DNA of 64,000 bases. It comes from Paraburkholderia humisilvae. Its GTDB lineage: Bacteria; Pseudomonadota; Gammaproteobacteria; Burkholderiales; Burkholderiaceae. The notes beneath the pieces are model-generated. The model ran no database searches and had not been told where the DNA came from. It worked only from the letters and a program-made list of their open reading frames with translations. The stretch's first letter is position 1, and each line of letters opens with the position of its first letter. The position numbers were made by a program, and so were the translations under genes. Where the stretch lies: the NCBI RefSeq assembly GCF_902859855.1, contig NZ_CADIKH010000005.1, positions 247,145 through 311,144 of the forward strand, in the 5' to 3' direction. This document shows, piece after piece, positions 55,419-63,644 of the stretch.

Positions 55419-56366
55419 CTAACTGCCTCTCAGCACACTGTCCGTTGCTTCCTTGACAATGCGCGCGCTACGCTGCAAGGCATCACGCTCCGCTGGTAGG
55501 AGTTCCGGATAAGCCAGCAACGTCGCGCCGCCGCCATTGAGCACCATGGGTAGCGACAGGCACACCTCGGGTATGCCTTCGACTTCGTGATGCACAATAC
55601 CAACAGTGAGAACAAGCTCGGTGTTATGCACGATGGCCTGGCAGATACGCCCAATCGCGCTGGCAATCCCGTAGTGGGTCGCGGGCTTGCCTTCCTTGAT
55701 GAGCTGGGCGGCCCCGTGCACCGAGCGCAGCATGAGATCGCGGCTCGCCGGTCCCAACTCTTTACCGGTCCTGGCCAGGAAGCGATCGAGCGGCATGCCG
55801 GAAATGGTCGCGCCGGCCCAATCGATCAAGGCCGATTCGCCGTGCTCGCCGAGGACGTAGGCGTGAATCGCTGAGGCCACCACGCCCAACCGCTCAGAGA
55901 GAAGCGATCGCAGTCGCGCGGTATCGAGCGAAGTGCCGGTACTGATGACGCGCTCCCGCGCGCCTTGCAGGCGCTCAAAGACGACACCTGCCAACACGTC
56001 ACAGGGATTGGCCGCGATGATGTAGATTGCATCGGGAGCCAACGGAACTGTGCGATCCACAATTTCGGTGGCGATGTCGGCATTGGTTCTGGCGAGGTCC
56101 AGACGGGTCTGCCCCGCCTTTACACCGACACCGGCGGTAATCACGATGATGTCCGCGTCGCGCGCGTTTTCATAGTCACCGGCATAAAAGCGATCGTGTC
56201 CCCAGAATGCCGCAGCGTGGGCGAGGTCGAGCACCTGACCTTCCGCCCGCTCGCGAGCGATATCGATAATGACGACCTCCGCGCTTGGGATGGTCACGGC
56301 AGCGAATAGCGCCGCCGACCCGCCAACAAGTCCTGCGCCGAAAATGACAATCTTTGGCTGCCGCAT
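55419..56366 (-). CDS. L-lactate/malate dehydrogenase family protein
   Basis: 315 residues of the LDH/MDH superfamily. NAD motif IVIFGAGLVGGSAAL with an acidic strand end (VVIIDIARE); NPCDVLAGVVFE; the Asp-Arg pair in GTSLDTARLRSLL; catalytic His in YVLGEHGESALIDW. The substrate loop is AGVGVKAGQTRLDLARTN. The residue that separates lactate (Gln) from malate (Arg) enzymes aligns with Val here, so specificity cannot be read off and a different 2-hydroxy acid is possible. The downstream carrier supports a dicarboxylate or hydroxy-acid pathway. GGAG lies 7 bases before the ATG. Confidence 0.9.
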   Translation of the reverse strand: MRQPKIVIFGAGLVGGSAALFAAVTIPSAEVVIIDIARERAEGQVLDLAHAAAFWGHDRFYAGDYENARDADIIVITAGVGVKAGQTRLDLARTNADIATEIVDRTVPLAPDAIYIIAANPCDVLAGVVFERLQGARERVISTGTSLDTARLRSLLSERLGVVASAIHAYVLGEHGESALIDWAGATISGMPLDRFLARTGKELGPASRDLMLRSVHGAAQLIKEGKPATHYGIASAIGRICQAIVHNTELVLTVGIVHHEVEGIPEVCLSLPMVLNGGGATLLAYPELLPAERDALQRSARIVKEATDSVLRGS

Positions 56367-56715
56367 CGCGCGTCTCCATCTGTCAGTATCTTCAAAGGTC
56401 TGGCGTGGGCGTCACCGCGGGTGCCCGCTGACCTGGAAAAGTGAAAAGATGCCAGTCCAAAACGTCTTGACGAGTCGAACCGAAGGGCGCTCGGACGCCG
56501 CCCCGCCTTGCGGAGGCCGTGTTGGCAGGTCGGGCGGCATCTCCTTCAAGGAAGGATAGTGACCCGCACCTCCGATTGCCAATTTCCGAGGCTCATATTC
56601 TTTGCCCACGGATAATCATGCATCGCGGCACTGAAGGGAATTGGGCACTAAATTGCAGCGTCTCGGGCATCGGGTGATCGTCGCGATTTCTTCGACGCCG
56701 GCCTCAATCGACGCG
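56367..56715. other. Gap of about 350 bases
   Basis: No gene seen. It contains a long-range GCCGCCC...GGGCGGC inverted repeat (about 56498-56541) of uncertain meaning and the likely promoter of the dehydrogenase-carrier pair. Confidence 0.4.
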
Positions 56716-57639
56716 TCATTGCGAACTCGTCCGCTTGAGTTGATCGATGCGGAAACGATAGCTTCGCAGTAGACAAGTCTTGTCACTGCACGCGTTGCGA
56801 GAATGGCGAATCCATGCCCGTTGATCCGCTCGTAACCGCGTCTTGTTATCGGACACATTTAGTTTTTGGTTAAAGACTTCTGCCAGTGTCCTATCAACGC
56901 GGCCAAGTTCCGCATCCCCGCAGATGAGCCGCGCTTGAACAGAGATGAGCTTGCTGCAAGTAAAACTTTGCATCAACGCAGTTTTGCTCTCCGGTTGACT
57001 CTCTAGCAACCCGGGTTTGCAGAGCCCTCGCATCGACGTACAAGCGACATCGCGCCCGACCCATGCCATGTCTTGCGCACCGTATTGCTTAACGAAGCGA
57101 TTGATGCCCTCGTGGCTGACCCCTCGTTGCATTGCGTTTGCGGCGATAACTTCGTTGCACAGTGAGTCCCCAGCATAAGCCGGCCCATTGCGCCGGTAGC
57201 AACTGTGAAAGCCGAGCAGCCCGGTACCCATCACGCTTCGGCGTTCCCCTGATGCGAACAGGATGGAAGCGCAAGCGGACGCACACCTGGCGTCATCGGG
57301 AACGGCTGTGTAGACGCGTACCTGATCCATTGCATCGACGATTCGGAAGGCGGCCTCGACGTTTCCTCCTGGGCTATTTAAAAGCAGGACGACAAGTCCT
57401 TCGTCATCACGATCCGCCATTTTGGCGGACGCCAGAAACTTCTCTGCATCGCCTTCCTGAATCCTTCCCTCGCCGATAACCATTTTCAGTTTGAGCTGGG
57501 GTTGATAGTAGCTCTTGAAGTCCATCGCCGGCGTCACACCTGGAAACATAAGAACAGTGAAACAGAGCAGGAAAAGCAACCGTTGGATCGAGCGTGGAGC
57601 CGTCGCATCCCTGGCTGTCGCATGCTGAGCGCTGCGCAT
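56716..57639 (-). CDS. Periplasmic ClpP/SppA-like domain fused to LprI-like domain
   Basis: 307 residues with a signal peptide (RLLFLLCFTVLMFPGVTPA). Residues about 45-190 follow the ClpP/crotonase-like periplasmic family (COG3904 type): LLLNSPGGNVEAAFRIVD, a candidate nucleophile Ser in ARCASACASILFASG and His in LLGFHSCYR. The last 80 residues form an LprI/DUF1311 lysozyme-inhibitor-like domain with paired cysteines (SFTCSKLISVQARLICGDAE, then LRADQRAWIRHSRNACSDKT, CLLRSYRFRID). A protease-like domain joined to a lysozyme-inhibitor-like domain suggests protection or remodelling of the envelope, which is inference. GAGGGG precedes the ATG at 57639. Confidence 0.8.
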   Translation of the reverse strand: MRSAQHATARDATAPRSIQRLLFLLCFTVLMFPGVTPAMDFKSYYQPQLKLKMVIGEGRIQEGDAEKFLASAKMADRDDEGLVVLLLNSPGGNVEAAFRIVDAMDQVRVYTAVPDDARCASACASILFASGERRSVMGTGLLGFHSCYRRNGPAYAGDSLCNEVIAANAMQRGVSHEGINRFVKQYGAQDMAWVGRDVACTSMRGLCKPGLLESQPESKTALMQSFTCSKLISVQARLICGDAELGRVDRTLAEVFNQKLNVSDNKTRLRADQRAWIRHSRNACSDKTCLLRSYRFRIDQLKRTSSQ

Positions 57640-58041
57640 CCGGTTTCCCCTCGGTATGTGAAAGCCGACCGCCGCGTCCATTTCAAGGGAAGGACTGGCT
57701 ACATCGATGGGCCTCGGAATTGTTCAGCAAAGCGAAACGACTACCATCGAGGTGGTCAAACATCGGCCTGGATAGGCGAAACGATTCCCAACAAGATTCA
57801 CGTGAGGTTGGTGTTTTGAGCAATGGCTAATCCAGTTATAGAAAGCATATCTTGCAGCGAGTAAGGTTGTTTCCTATAACTGCCAGATGACGGCGATGTG
57901 GATTGGAATCGAATCAGCTAACGGCGTTGTATCAACGCTGGGTTTGCCATTCAGCTGGTCCGATGACAGTGGGTGCGTATGCGGTACGACTACCCTGGTT
58001 CGTATCGGTCGATAACGCACGACCTCGCGTGGGAGATGATC
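57640..58041. other. Gap of about 400 bases between divergent genes
   Basis: No supportable gene. It is more AT-rich in the middle (57820-57890) and likely holds promoters for both flanking genes. Confidence 0.4.
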
Positions 58042-58317
58042 GTGAAACTGAACAAAGCGATGATTGTGGCCGGCATGCTTACCGTCATTGCTCCGGTCGG
58101 TTGGGCGCAAGATAACCAGGGGACCGCAACTGTCGCTCCGGCCGAGCAAGGCCATAGCGACTCAATCGTCAGGATGCGCCATCAGGAGGCGGCGGCGAAT
58201 CGCGCATACCAACGTAAGGTTGCCGCAGCAAAGAAGGTCTACGACGAGAAAAAGGCCGAAGCCAAAAAGGAGCGGGATGCGGCAATCGCTGCCGCGCGAT
58301 ATGGCTCGACCCAGTGA
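58042..58317 (+). CDS. Small secreted helical protein
   Basis: 91 residues from a GTG with GGGAG 6 bases upstream; the ATG two codons earlier would touch the ribosome site. A signal peptide (LNKAMIVAGMLTVIAPVGWA) is followed by a short linker and a strongly charged helix (NRAYQRKVAAAKKVYDEKKA, then EAKKERDAAIAAARYG). This is probably a periplasmic coiled-coil protein. No family is named. Confidence 0.65.
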   Translation: MKLNKAMIVAGMLTVIAPVGWAQDNQGTATVAPAEQGHSDSIVRMRHQEAAANRAYQRKVAAAKKVYDEKKAEAKKERDAAIAAARYGSTQ

Positions 58318-58602
58318 TCTCGAGCGTTAGAAGGGTCCGCGCGGCGCTTTAGTGCAGCCTGTCCCGAACAGTCGTGCGTGGATGAGCGCAGAGCCGGAAT
58401 GGGTCTGGCGTCGCGGATGCCGGGTCGCGATTCAACCTCGGGTTATAAAAAGCGGCGACGCGTTCATCGCGCGCATTCTCTTTCGCCCTTGCTGTGCGTT
58501 GCCGTACCGCATGTCCGGACGATGAGCCAATGTCCAGGTCACCCCGCGATGTTGGACAGACCTGAAGAGGTATCGGTCAAGCATAGTCCTTGAGGTCACA
58601 TC

Positions 58603-58857
58603 ATGTTCGCACGTAACGCTCTGCACATTGCTTTTGCGGCGATCCTTTTCGCTATCGGGATTGAAGGAACGCATGCGACCGAGCAGGCTCAACAGCGCCG
58701 CGCCGCGCGTGACGTTCGACAGGACACGCGCCAGACCGCGCGAGACACGAAGCAGGGGTGCCGCGCCGCGAATCAGACGAGCAATGCTCAATGCCGGCAG
58801 GATAAGCGACAAACCAAACAGCATGGACGCCAGGCGGCCCGGAATATCAAATACTGA
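58603..58857 (+). CDS. Small secreted basic protein
   Basis: 84 residues with a signal peptide (NALHIAFAAILFAIGIEGTH, then AT). The mature part is Arg/Gln/Thr-rich and repetitive (QRRAARDVRQDTRQTARDTK; CRQDKRQTKQHGRQAARNIK) with two cysteines. GAGG lies before the ATG. The layout resembles the preceding small secreted gene and similar short periplasmic proteins in Burkholderiaceae; function is unknown. It is convergent with the DUF2950 gene. Confidence 0.65.
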   Translation: MFARNALHIAFAAILFAIGIEGTHATEQAQQRRAARDVRQDTRQTARDTKQGCRAANQTSNAQCRQDKRQTKQHGRQAARNIKY

Positions 58858-58907
58858 ACGCTCGCCTGCGCTGGAAATCGGGGCGGGTCGCATCACTTGT
58901 GCACGCG

Positions 58908-59837
58908 TTACTCGCTATCCCGATCCGGCACCTTGCTCCAGCCCAGACCCGGATCAAACGTCTTCGTCGCTTCCGCTTTTGCGGCACTGTCAGGCCCGAG
59001 GTCGCGCTCATAGACCTGACCCGAATGGCTTACCATGAATGTCTTGATGCCCGTCTCGCCGTACTTCACCGGCCAGGCGATGACAGCAAAGCCCCCAAAC
59101 AGCTTGCCCTTCACGACGTAGTGATACGCGCCGCCCGGCGCGTGGGGTCCCTGTGATTCCAGCAGCTTGAAGTGGTAGCCGTAGTAGCCGGTGTTCTGCG
59201 CATTTCGCGAACTCGCATCGACGAAGGCCGCGCCGAGCGGACTGGACGTTTCATCCGGCCCGGTTGGCCAATACAGGCCGTCGTGCTTGCCGGGCGAACT
59301 CACCATCTTCGATGCGTAGGCGAGCACCCCTTTACCGTCGTGATGGGTCTGTGCGTATTCGCGCTGCGCATCAAAGATCGCCATCATCGTCTGGATGACG
59401 GCCAGCTCGTTGCCGCCGATGCGCCGTAACCGTATCTCGTCTGCACCTGTCCGCGTATCGAAGTGCCATCCCTGTTCGCTCTTGACGAGGGGCACAGGGA
59501 ACGTCCAGCCATCGTTGCCGACGACGATGTTCGCATGCCCGGCGTCTACTGGCTCGAGGGTGTGGGACTTCGCCCACTCGGCTACGAAGGTATCGCGCAC
59601 CGGCGCGCCGAAAGGTGGGATCAACTCACGAAAGTCGTTGCCGAATATCTTGCGCAAAGCGTCCTCTCGATCCTTGATGACCGCGTCGCCGAACGCATTC
59701 ATCGCAGCCTCGGGGGAACTGAAATTCTGCTGTGCATGTGCCGGGGGCACTGTCGCGACCAGCAACGCACCTGCCGCCGCGAGGTGCGCGAACATCAGCG
59801 TCAGGAGTCTATGCACACGTCCTGGATGAACTTTCAT
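58908..59837 (-). CDS. DUF2950 periplasmic protein
   Basis: 309 residues with a signal peptide (LLTLMFAHLAAAGALLVATV, then PPAHAQ). The body shows DUF2950 features: FSSPEAAMNAFGDAVIKDRE, GWHFDTRTGADEIRLRRIG, GLYWPTGPDETSSPLG, GYYGYHFKLLESQGPHAPGG and the final MVSHSGQVYERDLGP. It has no known activity and is predicted periplasmic. It starts 10 bases after the DUF3300 gene ends, and these two families commonly occur side by side, so they probably act together in the envelope. Confidence 0.93.
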   Translation of the reverse strand: MKVHPGRVHRLLTLMFAHLAAAGALLVATVPPAHAQQNFSSPEAAMNAFGDAVIKDREDALRKIFGNDFRELIPPFGAPVRDTFVAEWAKSHTLEPVDAGHANIVVGNDGWTFPVPLVKSEQGWHFDTRTGADEIRLRRIGGNELAVIQTMMAIFDAQREYAQTHHDGKGVLAYASKMVSSPGKHDGLYWPTGPDETSSPLGAAFVDASSRNAQNTGYYGYHFKLLESQGPHAPGGAYHYVVKGKLFGGFAVIAWPVKYGETGIKTFMVSHSGQVYERDLGPDSAAKAEATKTFDPGLGWSKVPDRDSE

Positions 59838-59847
59838 GGTTCACTCC

Positions 59848-61155
59848 CTAGCGCCGGCCGCCGCGTCCACCACCACCGCGCATGCCGGCGCCGCCGGCCG
59901 AGGGCCGGTTAAAGCCTGAACCCTGCATGCTCCGGTTGCCTCTGTCGAAGTTGCGTTGCGAAATACTGCCGCTCGCTCCGACGCCCGAAAACGCGCTGTC
60001 GCGCCCACCGCCGTAGCCGCCCCCTCGATTCGCGCTGGCGCGGTTGAGGTTACTGCCGGCGCTTCTATCGGACGTGCCTGCCCGGGTGACCCCGGCGGAC
60101 CGGTCTGTCACTGACGCACGATTACCTGCGCCGCGCCTGTCTGCGTTCGCGGCCCGGTTGCCCGCTCCCGGCCGGTCGGCCGTGGCCACGCGGTTACCTG
60201 TATCGGCAGCGCGCCCACGATACTGGGACCGCCTGTCGGCCCCAGTCGACCCGGCGAACTTGTCGCGTGTGGCGTTATCCCGGTAGGCCACGCCCTGGCG
60301 ATGGCCGGCATCATGCTGCCAGCGGCCGCTCCTCTCTCCGTTCTTGATCTTCGAACTGTCGAAGTTACGGTCGACGTTTTTGGCCTTGTCGTAGTTGATG
60401 TTGACGTCGTCTCCGCCCCAACACGAGTTGCAGTCGGCGAAGATCGCGCCGGCGGCGGCAATGCCGAGGCCCCAGGCGAATCCTGTCGCGAGGGCCGCGC
60501 CGGGATAGTAGCCGGGGTAGTACGCCGGGTACGGTGGCCAGTAGTACGGCGGATAGGCCGGGTAACTCCACGCGCCGTAGACAACCGTCGGGTTGTATGC
60601 CGGAACGTAGATCACGTCGGGATTGGTCGGTTCGATGCGCACGACGGGCGCCAGGCCGGCGGCCGCTGGATCAGTGATCACCTGTTGTTGCTCGTTGGAC
60701 TTCAGGTTGCCTGCTTCCTGCGCGCGCGCCCGCAACCGCTGCACCGCAGCGAAGACGTCCTTTTGCTGGGCGAGGAACGCGTCACCGAGCTTCTGTGTCC
60801 AGTCCAGCTTGTCGTACATCGGCTCAAGTACCTGGGGGAATGCCACCAACGATTTCACACTGGCGTCCCATGACTGATTCTGGACCGCCTGCACGGCGGC
60901 ATCGCCCTTCACATTCGGGTTCTCTTTCACCCAGCGCGCCGCGTGGACGATCTCGAGCGGATAGGTCGACGCCATCAGGACCTGAGCGAGCACCGAGTCC
61001 GGATAGAGTGCGATCGGCGCAACCAGCGCCTCGATCTCCTCCGGTTTGTATGGCGCCGGCCCTTCGGGACCCCGATCCGCAAAGGCAGGAGCCGCCACCA
61101 GAAGGATCAGCCACAAAAGCACGGCCTTTACCCGTCGTTCGTTCCAGGTGGTCAT
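59848..61155 (-). CDS. DUF3300 periplasmic protein
   Basis: 435 residues with a signal peptide (AVLLWLILLVAAPAFA). The conserved DUF3300 half runs from EEIEALVAPIALYPDSVLAQ through WVKENPNVKGDAAVQAVQ and VKSLVAFPQVLEPMYDKLDW to VIYVPAYNPTVVYGAW. A Tyr/Pro-rich stretch follows (YPPYYWPPYPAYYPGYYPGA), then a hydrophobic glycine-rich segment, and the tail is low-complexity Arg/Gly/Asn-rich with several NRA repeats. Function is unknown. GGAGGAG precedes the ATG. It leads the DUF3300-DUF2950 pair. Confidence 0.93.
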   Translation of the reverse strand: MTTWNERRVKAVLLWLILLVAAPAFADRGPEGPAPYKPEEIEALVAPIALYPDSVLAQVLMASTYPLEIVHAARWVKENPNVKGDAAVQAVQNQSWDASVKSLVAFPQVLEPMYDKLDWTQKLGDAFLAQQKDVFAAVQRLRARAQEAGNLKSNEQQQVITDPAAAGLAPVVRIEPTNPDVIYVPAYNPTVVYGAWSYPAYPPYYWPPYPAYYPGYYPGAALATGFAWGLGIAAAGAIFADCNSCWGGDDVNINYDKAKNVDRNFDSSKIKNGERSGRWQHDAGHRQGVAYRDNATRDKFAGSTGADRRSQYRGRAADTGNRVATADRPGAGNRAANADRRGAGNRASVTDRSAGVTRAGTSDRSAGSNLNRASANRGGGYGGGRDSAFSGVGASGSISQRNFDRGNRSMQGSGFNRPSAGGAGMRGGGGRGGRR

Positions 61156-61459
61156 GTCTCCTCCGTACGGCGGATGTCGACGCGAACAACGACGCGTTTC
61201 TTGCAGTCATGTCACCGGGAAATCGCAAACGCATCCGGTCTGTTATCGGATCTGGCGAGGCAACGCGGCCGCGCATGAGGCCGTGATCGACTTCGTCCAG
61301 ACACGACCCATTAGTCGGATTCTGGAAATTTGCCGGCTATGGATCGTTCCGTCTTCTTATCGTAGTTCGCGCCATTTACAAAGCAAACCTCCCGGGCGCG
61401 AATGATGCGTATACACGGTGTCTGCAACACCGACCTCGCGGTGAGGGTGGCTCCAGAAT
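61156..61459. other. Gap of about 300 bases
   Basis: No gene seen. It should contain the promoter of the leftward DUF3300-DUF2950 pair; no hairpin was noted at the end of the barrel gene. Confidence 0.4.
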
Positions 61460-62611
61460 TCACCGCCACGCACTGCCGACCTGGATGTAAAACGCATTCT
61501 GGTCCTTGCTGTGAGCGACATCGATACCAATGGACACCCCCAGCTTGCGCGCGATCAGATAGCGAAACCCTGCGCCGACACTGGTTACGTTCTGTGCTTG
61601 CGAAAAGCTTTCCAGCCGTCCATATGCTTTGCCAACGCCTGTGAAGCCGAGTAGCGACCATCGCGGTGTCACGTCCCAGCGCAACTCCGCTTCAGTCGAG
61701 ATGGCATTGCGGTCCTGGTATCTTCCCTTTTGAACGCCGCGCAGATCGACATACGGTTGCGCATAGAACGGAATGTCCCCCGTCGAGAACCGGGTGTCGA
61801 CGCGTAGGCCCAGAATCAGCGTATGCGTGAGCGGAATCCATTTGAAGCCGCGGGCGGCGTAGACGTCGTAGTTCTGGGTCCCGCCGAAGCCGGTTCGGGC
61901 GAACTGCGTTTCAAATTCAGCGAAGCTGCCGGAGGCCGGAAAAAAGATGTTGTCGCGCGAGTCGTAGTCCAGCATCAGGCTCCCGGCACCGATGCGCTGG
62001 TTCCGCTCGAAGTTGGAAATGCTGGCGGGTATGTTGCCGCCTGCGAAGCTGGACGTCGAATCGAAGAACACATATCGCACACCTCCATACCAGCGGCTGT
62101 TCCCGAGCCGCACAAGAAACTGCTGAAGCAGCGCATCACCGATGAGGGTATAGGCCCGGGGCTGACTGGTTACGCCGAAGTAGTCGAGGTGTGCGTCGAC
62201 CTTTGCCACCGCACCGAGGTAGCGGTACCGGTCGTCGTCCCATGTGTGAAAGTGAGCGGCAGCGGCCGCCCACGTGCCGTTCTGTGTGTAGACGCCGCCG
62301 AGCGCCGTCACGTTCGGCGGCGTCCGGTTGGGCTGATCGTCCGTTGAATTCGCCGCCGCCTGCGCGATGGGTCCGGAGAAGAACAGCAGGCCGAGGCCAA
62401 CGCCATAGCCCACGGCCGGTTCAGTGATCACGATGGGCACGGGCAGCGCCCCTTTGTGCTTGAGCAGGAAATCGCTCAGGTCTAGTTGCCCGTCTGTCGG
62501 ATCGATGAAACTGAGGGGCTCTTTCTCGTCCGCATGTACGGCAGGGCATGCTGCTGCGGTTATCGCAACAATCGTGGCAGCCACCCTTGCGAACGCTGAA
62601 CGACCGAGCAT
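61460..62611 (-). CDS. Omp85/BamA-type outer-membrane beta barrel without POTRA domains
   Basis: 383 residues with a signal peptide (FARVAATIVAITAAACPAVH, then AD). It is built of alternating beta strands ending in an outer-membrane-like strand (AFYIQVGSAWR). The C-terminal surface-antigen (D15/BamA) pattern is visible: GAGSLMLDYDSRDNIFFPAS, FAEFETQFARTGFGGTQNYD, VDLRGVQKGRYQDRNAISTE and RYLIARKLGVSIGIDVAHSK. Only about 60 residues precede the barrel, so there are no POTRA repeats. Such short Omp85 relatives have unclear roles. The ATG at 62611 has GAGGG upstream and puts the signal peptide first; a longer start adds 44 unconserved residues. Confidence 0.85.
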   Translation of the reverse strand: MLGRSAFARVAATIVAITAAACPAVHADEKEPLSFIDPTDGQLDLSDFLLKHKGALPVPIVITEPAVGYGVGLGLLFFSGPIAQAAANSTDDQPNRTPPNVTALGGVYTQNGTWAAAAAHFHTWDDDRYRYLGAVAKVDAHLDYFGVTSQPRAYTLIGDALLQQFLVRLGNSRWYGGVRYVFFDSTSSFAGGNIPASISNFERNQRIGAGSLMLDYDSRDNIFFPASGSFAEFETQFARTGFGGTQNYDVYAARGFKWIPLTHTLILGLRVDTRFSTGDIPFYAQPYVDLRGVQKGRYQDRNAISTEAELRWDVTPRWSLLGFTGVGKAYGRLESFSQAQNVTSVGAGFRYLIARKLGVSIGIDVAHSKDQNAFYIQVGSAWR

Positions 62612-62954
62612 CGTATTTGCCCTCGTGCGACGGCATGGCGCCGCGAGCGTGACAGCGCGGCGCCGGCGGTACGTTAAGGACCGTCCCTGGCCTATTACTG
62701 CCGCCGACGATACACGGTTACCATGAACCGGTGACATGACCACGCTTCGTCCTCAAAGCAGGGATGTTCGCAACCGGCCACTGTGAGCAGATGACCGATT
62801 GACCCCCGCCGCTTCGCTGGTGAATCGGTGAACGGCAGCAGCGGGTCGACTTCCGCCAACGTGGGCGGGAACGGCAGCGTGTGTTAACGCTTTATACTCC
62901 CGTCACACGCGGCCCGGCCTGTCTGGCCATACGCGAACCAGGGGAGAGATCGCC
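62612..62954. other. Divergent promoter region
   Basis: About 340 bases between the barrel gene and the ion-channel gene. No gene was seen; both promoters should lie here, but no boxes stand out. Confidence 0.4.
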
Positions 62955-63644
62955 ATGGCCCTCCGTACGACGCGCGAAGCGCTGTCTCGCATTTTCTACC
63001 AGCGCTGTTTCTGGTTGTTTGTCGTACTGCTCACGCTCATCGGCGCGGTGTCCTTTGTCCCGGCGAGCGATAGCGGCCGCCTTATCCTGAACGTCGTCAA
63101 CATGTTTCTCCTGATAGCGACCGTGGCAGCGGTCGGCCGCACGACCCTATCGTTTGTGATCGCACTGTTGCTTGCCATTCCGGCCATGTGGTTCCAGTAC
63201 CTCGGCCTGTGGCGCGACGACGATAGCCGCCTTGCGGTATCGTGGATATTCAGCGGTCTACTGTATTTCATCACTGCAGCGTACCTTCTCCGCTACGTTT
63301 TTCAGCCGAAGATCATGACGCCGGACAAGTTGTTTGGCGCCGCAGCGGCGTATCTGTTGATCGGTGTCCTCTGGGCGTACATTTACGCAAGCGTCGGGTT
63401 CTTCTATCCGCGGTCGTACATGATCGTCGGGCAGTCGGGGCGGCTTGTTTATGCCGACGCGCTTTACTTCAGCATAACCGTCCTCACGAGCACAGGCTTC
63501 GGCGACATCACGCCGCTCACGCGCCCGGCGCGCGGCATGTGCATGTTGGAGCAGATCACCGGCAGCTTGTTCGTCGCGATTCTGATCGCCCGTCTCTCCG
63601 GCGTTTACCCACCGAGAGAGAGTTATACCGACAGCCAATCCTAG
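62955..63644 (+). CDS. Potassium-channel-like two-pore-helix ion channel
   Basis: 229 residues with about six helices. The last two helices and the loop between them form an ion-channel domain (Ion_trans_2): AAAYLLIGVLWAYIYASVGF, the filter region YFSITVLTSTGFGDITPLTR and EQITGSLFVAILIARLSGVY. The filter is TGFGD instead of TVGYGD, a substitution also found in other prokaryotic potassium channels. No ligand-binding RCK domain follows, so gating is unknown. GGGGAGAG lies before the ATG. It is a single gene divergent from the beta-barrel gene. Confidence 0.88.
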   Translation: MALRTTREALSRIFYQRCFWLFVVLLTLIGAVSFVPASDSGRLILNVVNMFLLIATVAAVGRTTLSFVIALLLAIPAMWFQYLGLWRDDDSRLAVSWIFSGLLYFITAAYLLRYVFQPKIMTPDKLFGAAAAYLLIGVLWAYIYASVGFFYPRSYMIVGQSGRLVYADALYFSITVLTSTGFGDITPLTRPARGMCMLEQITGSLFVAILIARLSGVYPPRESYTDSQS

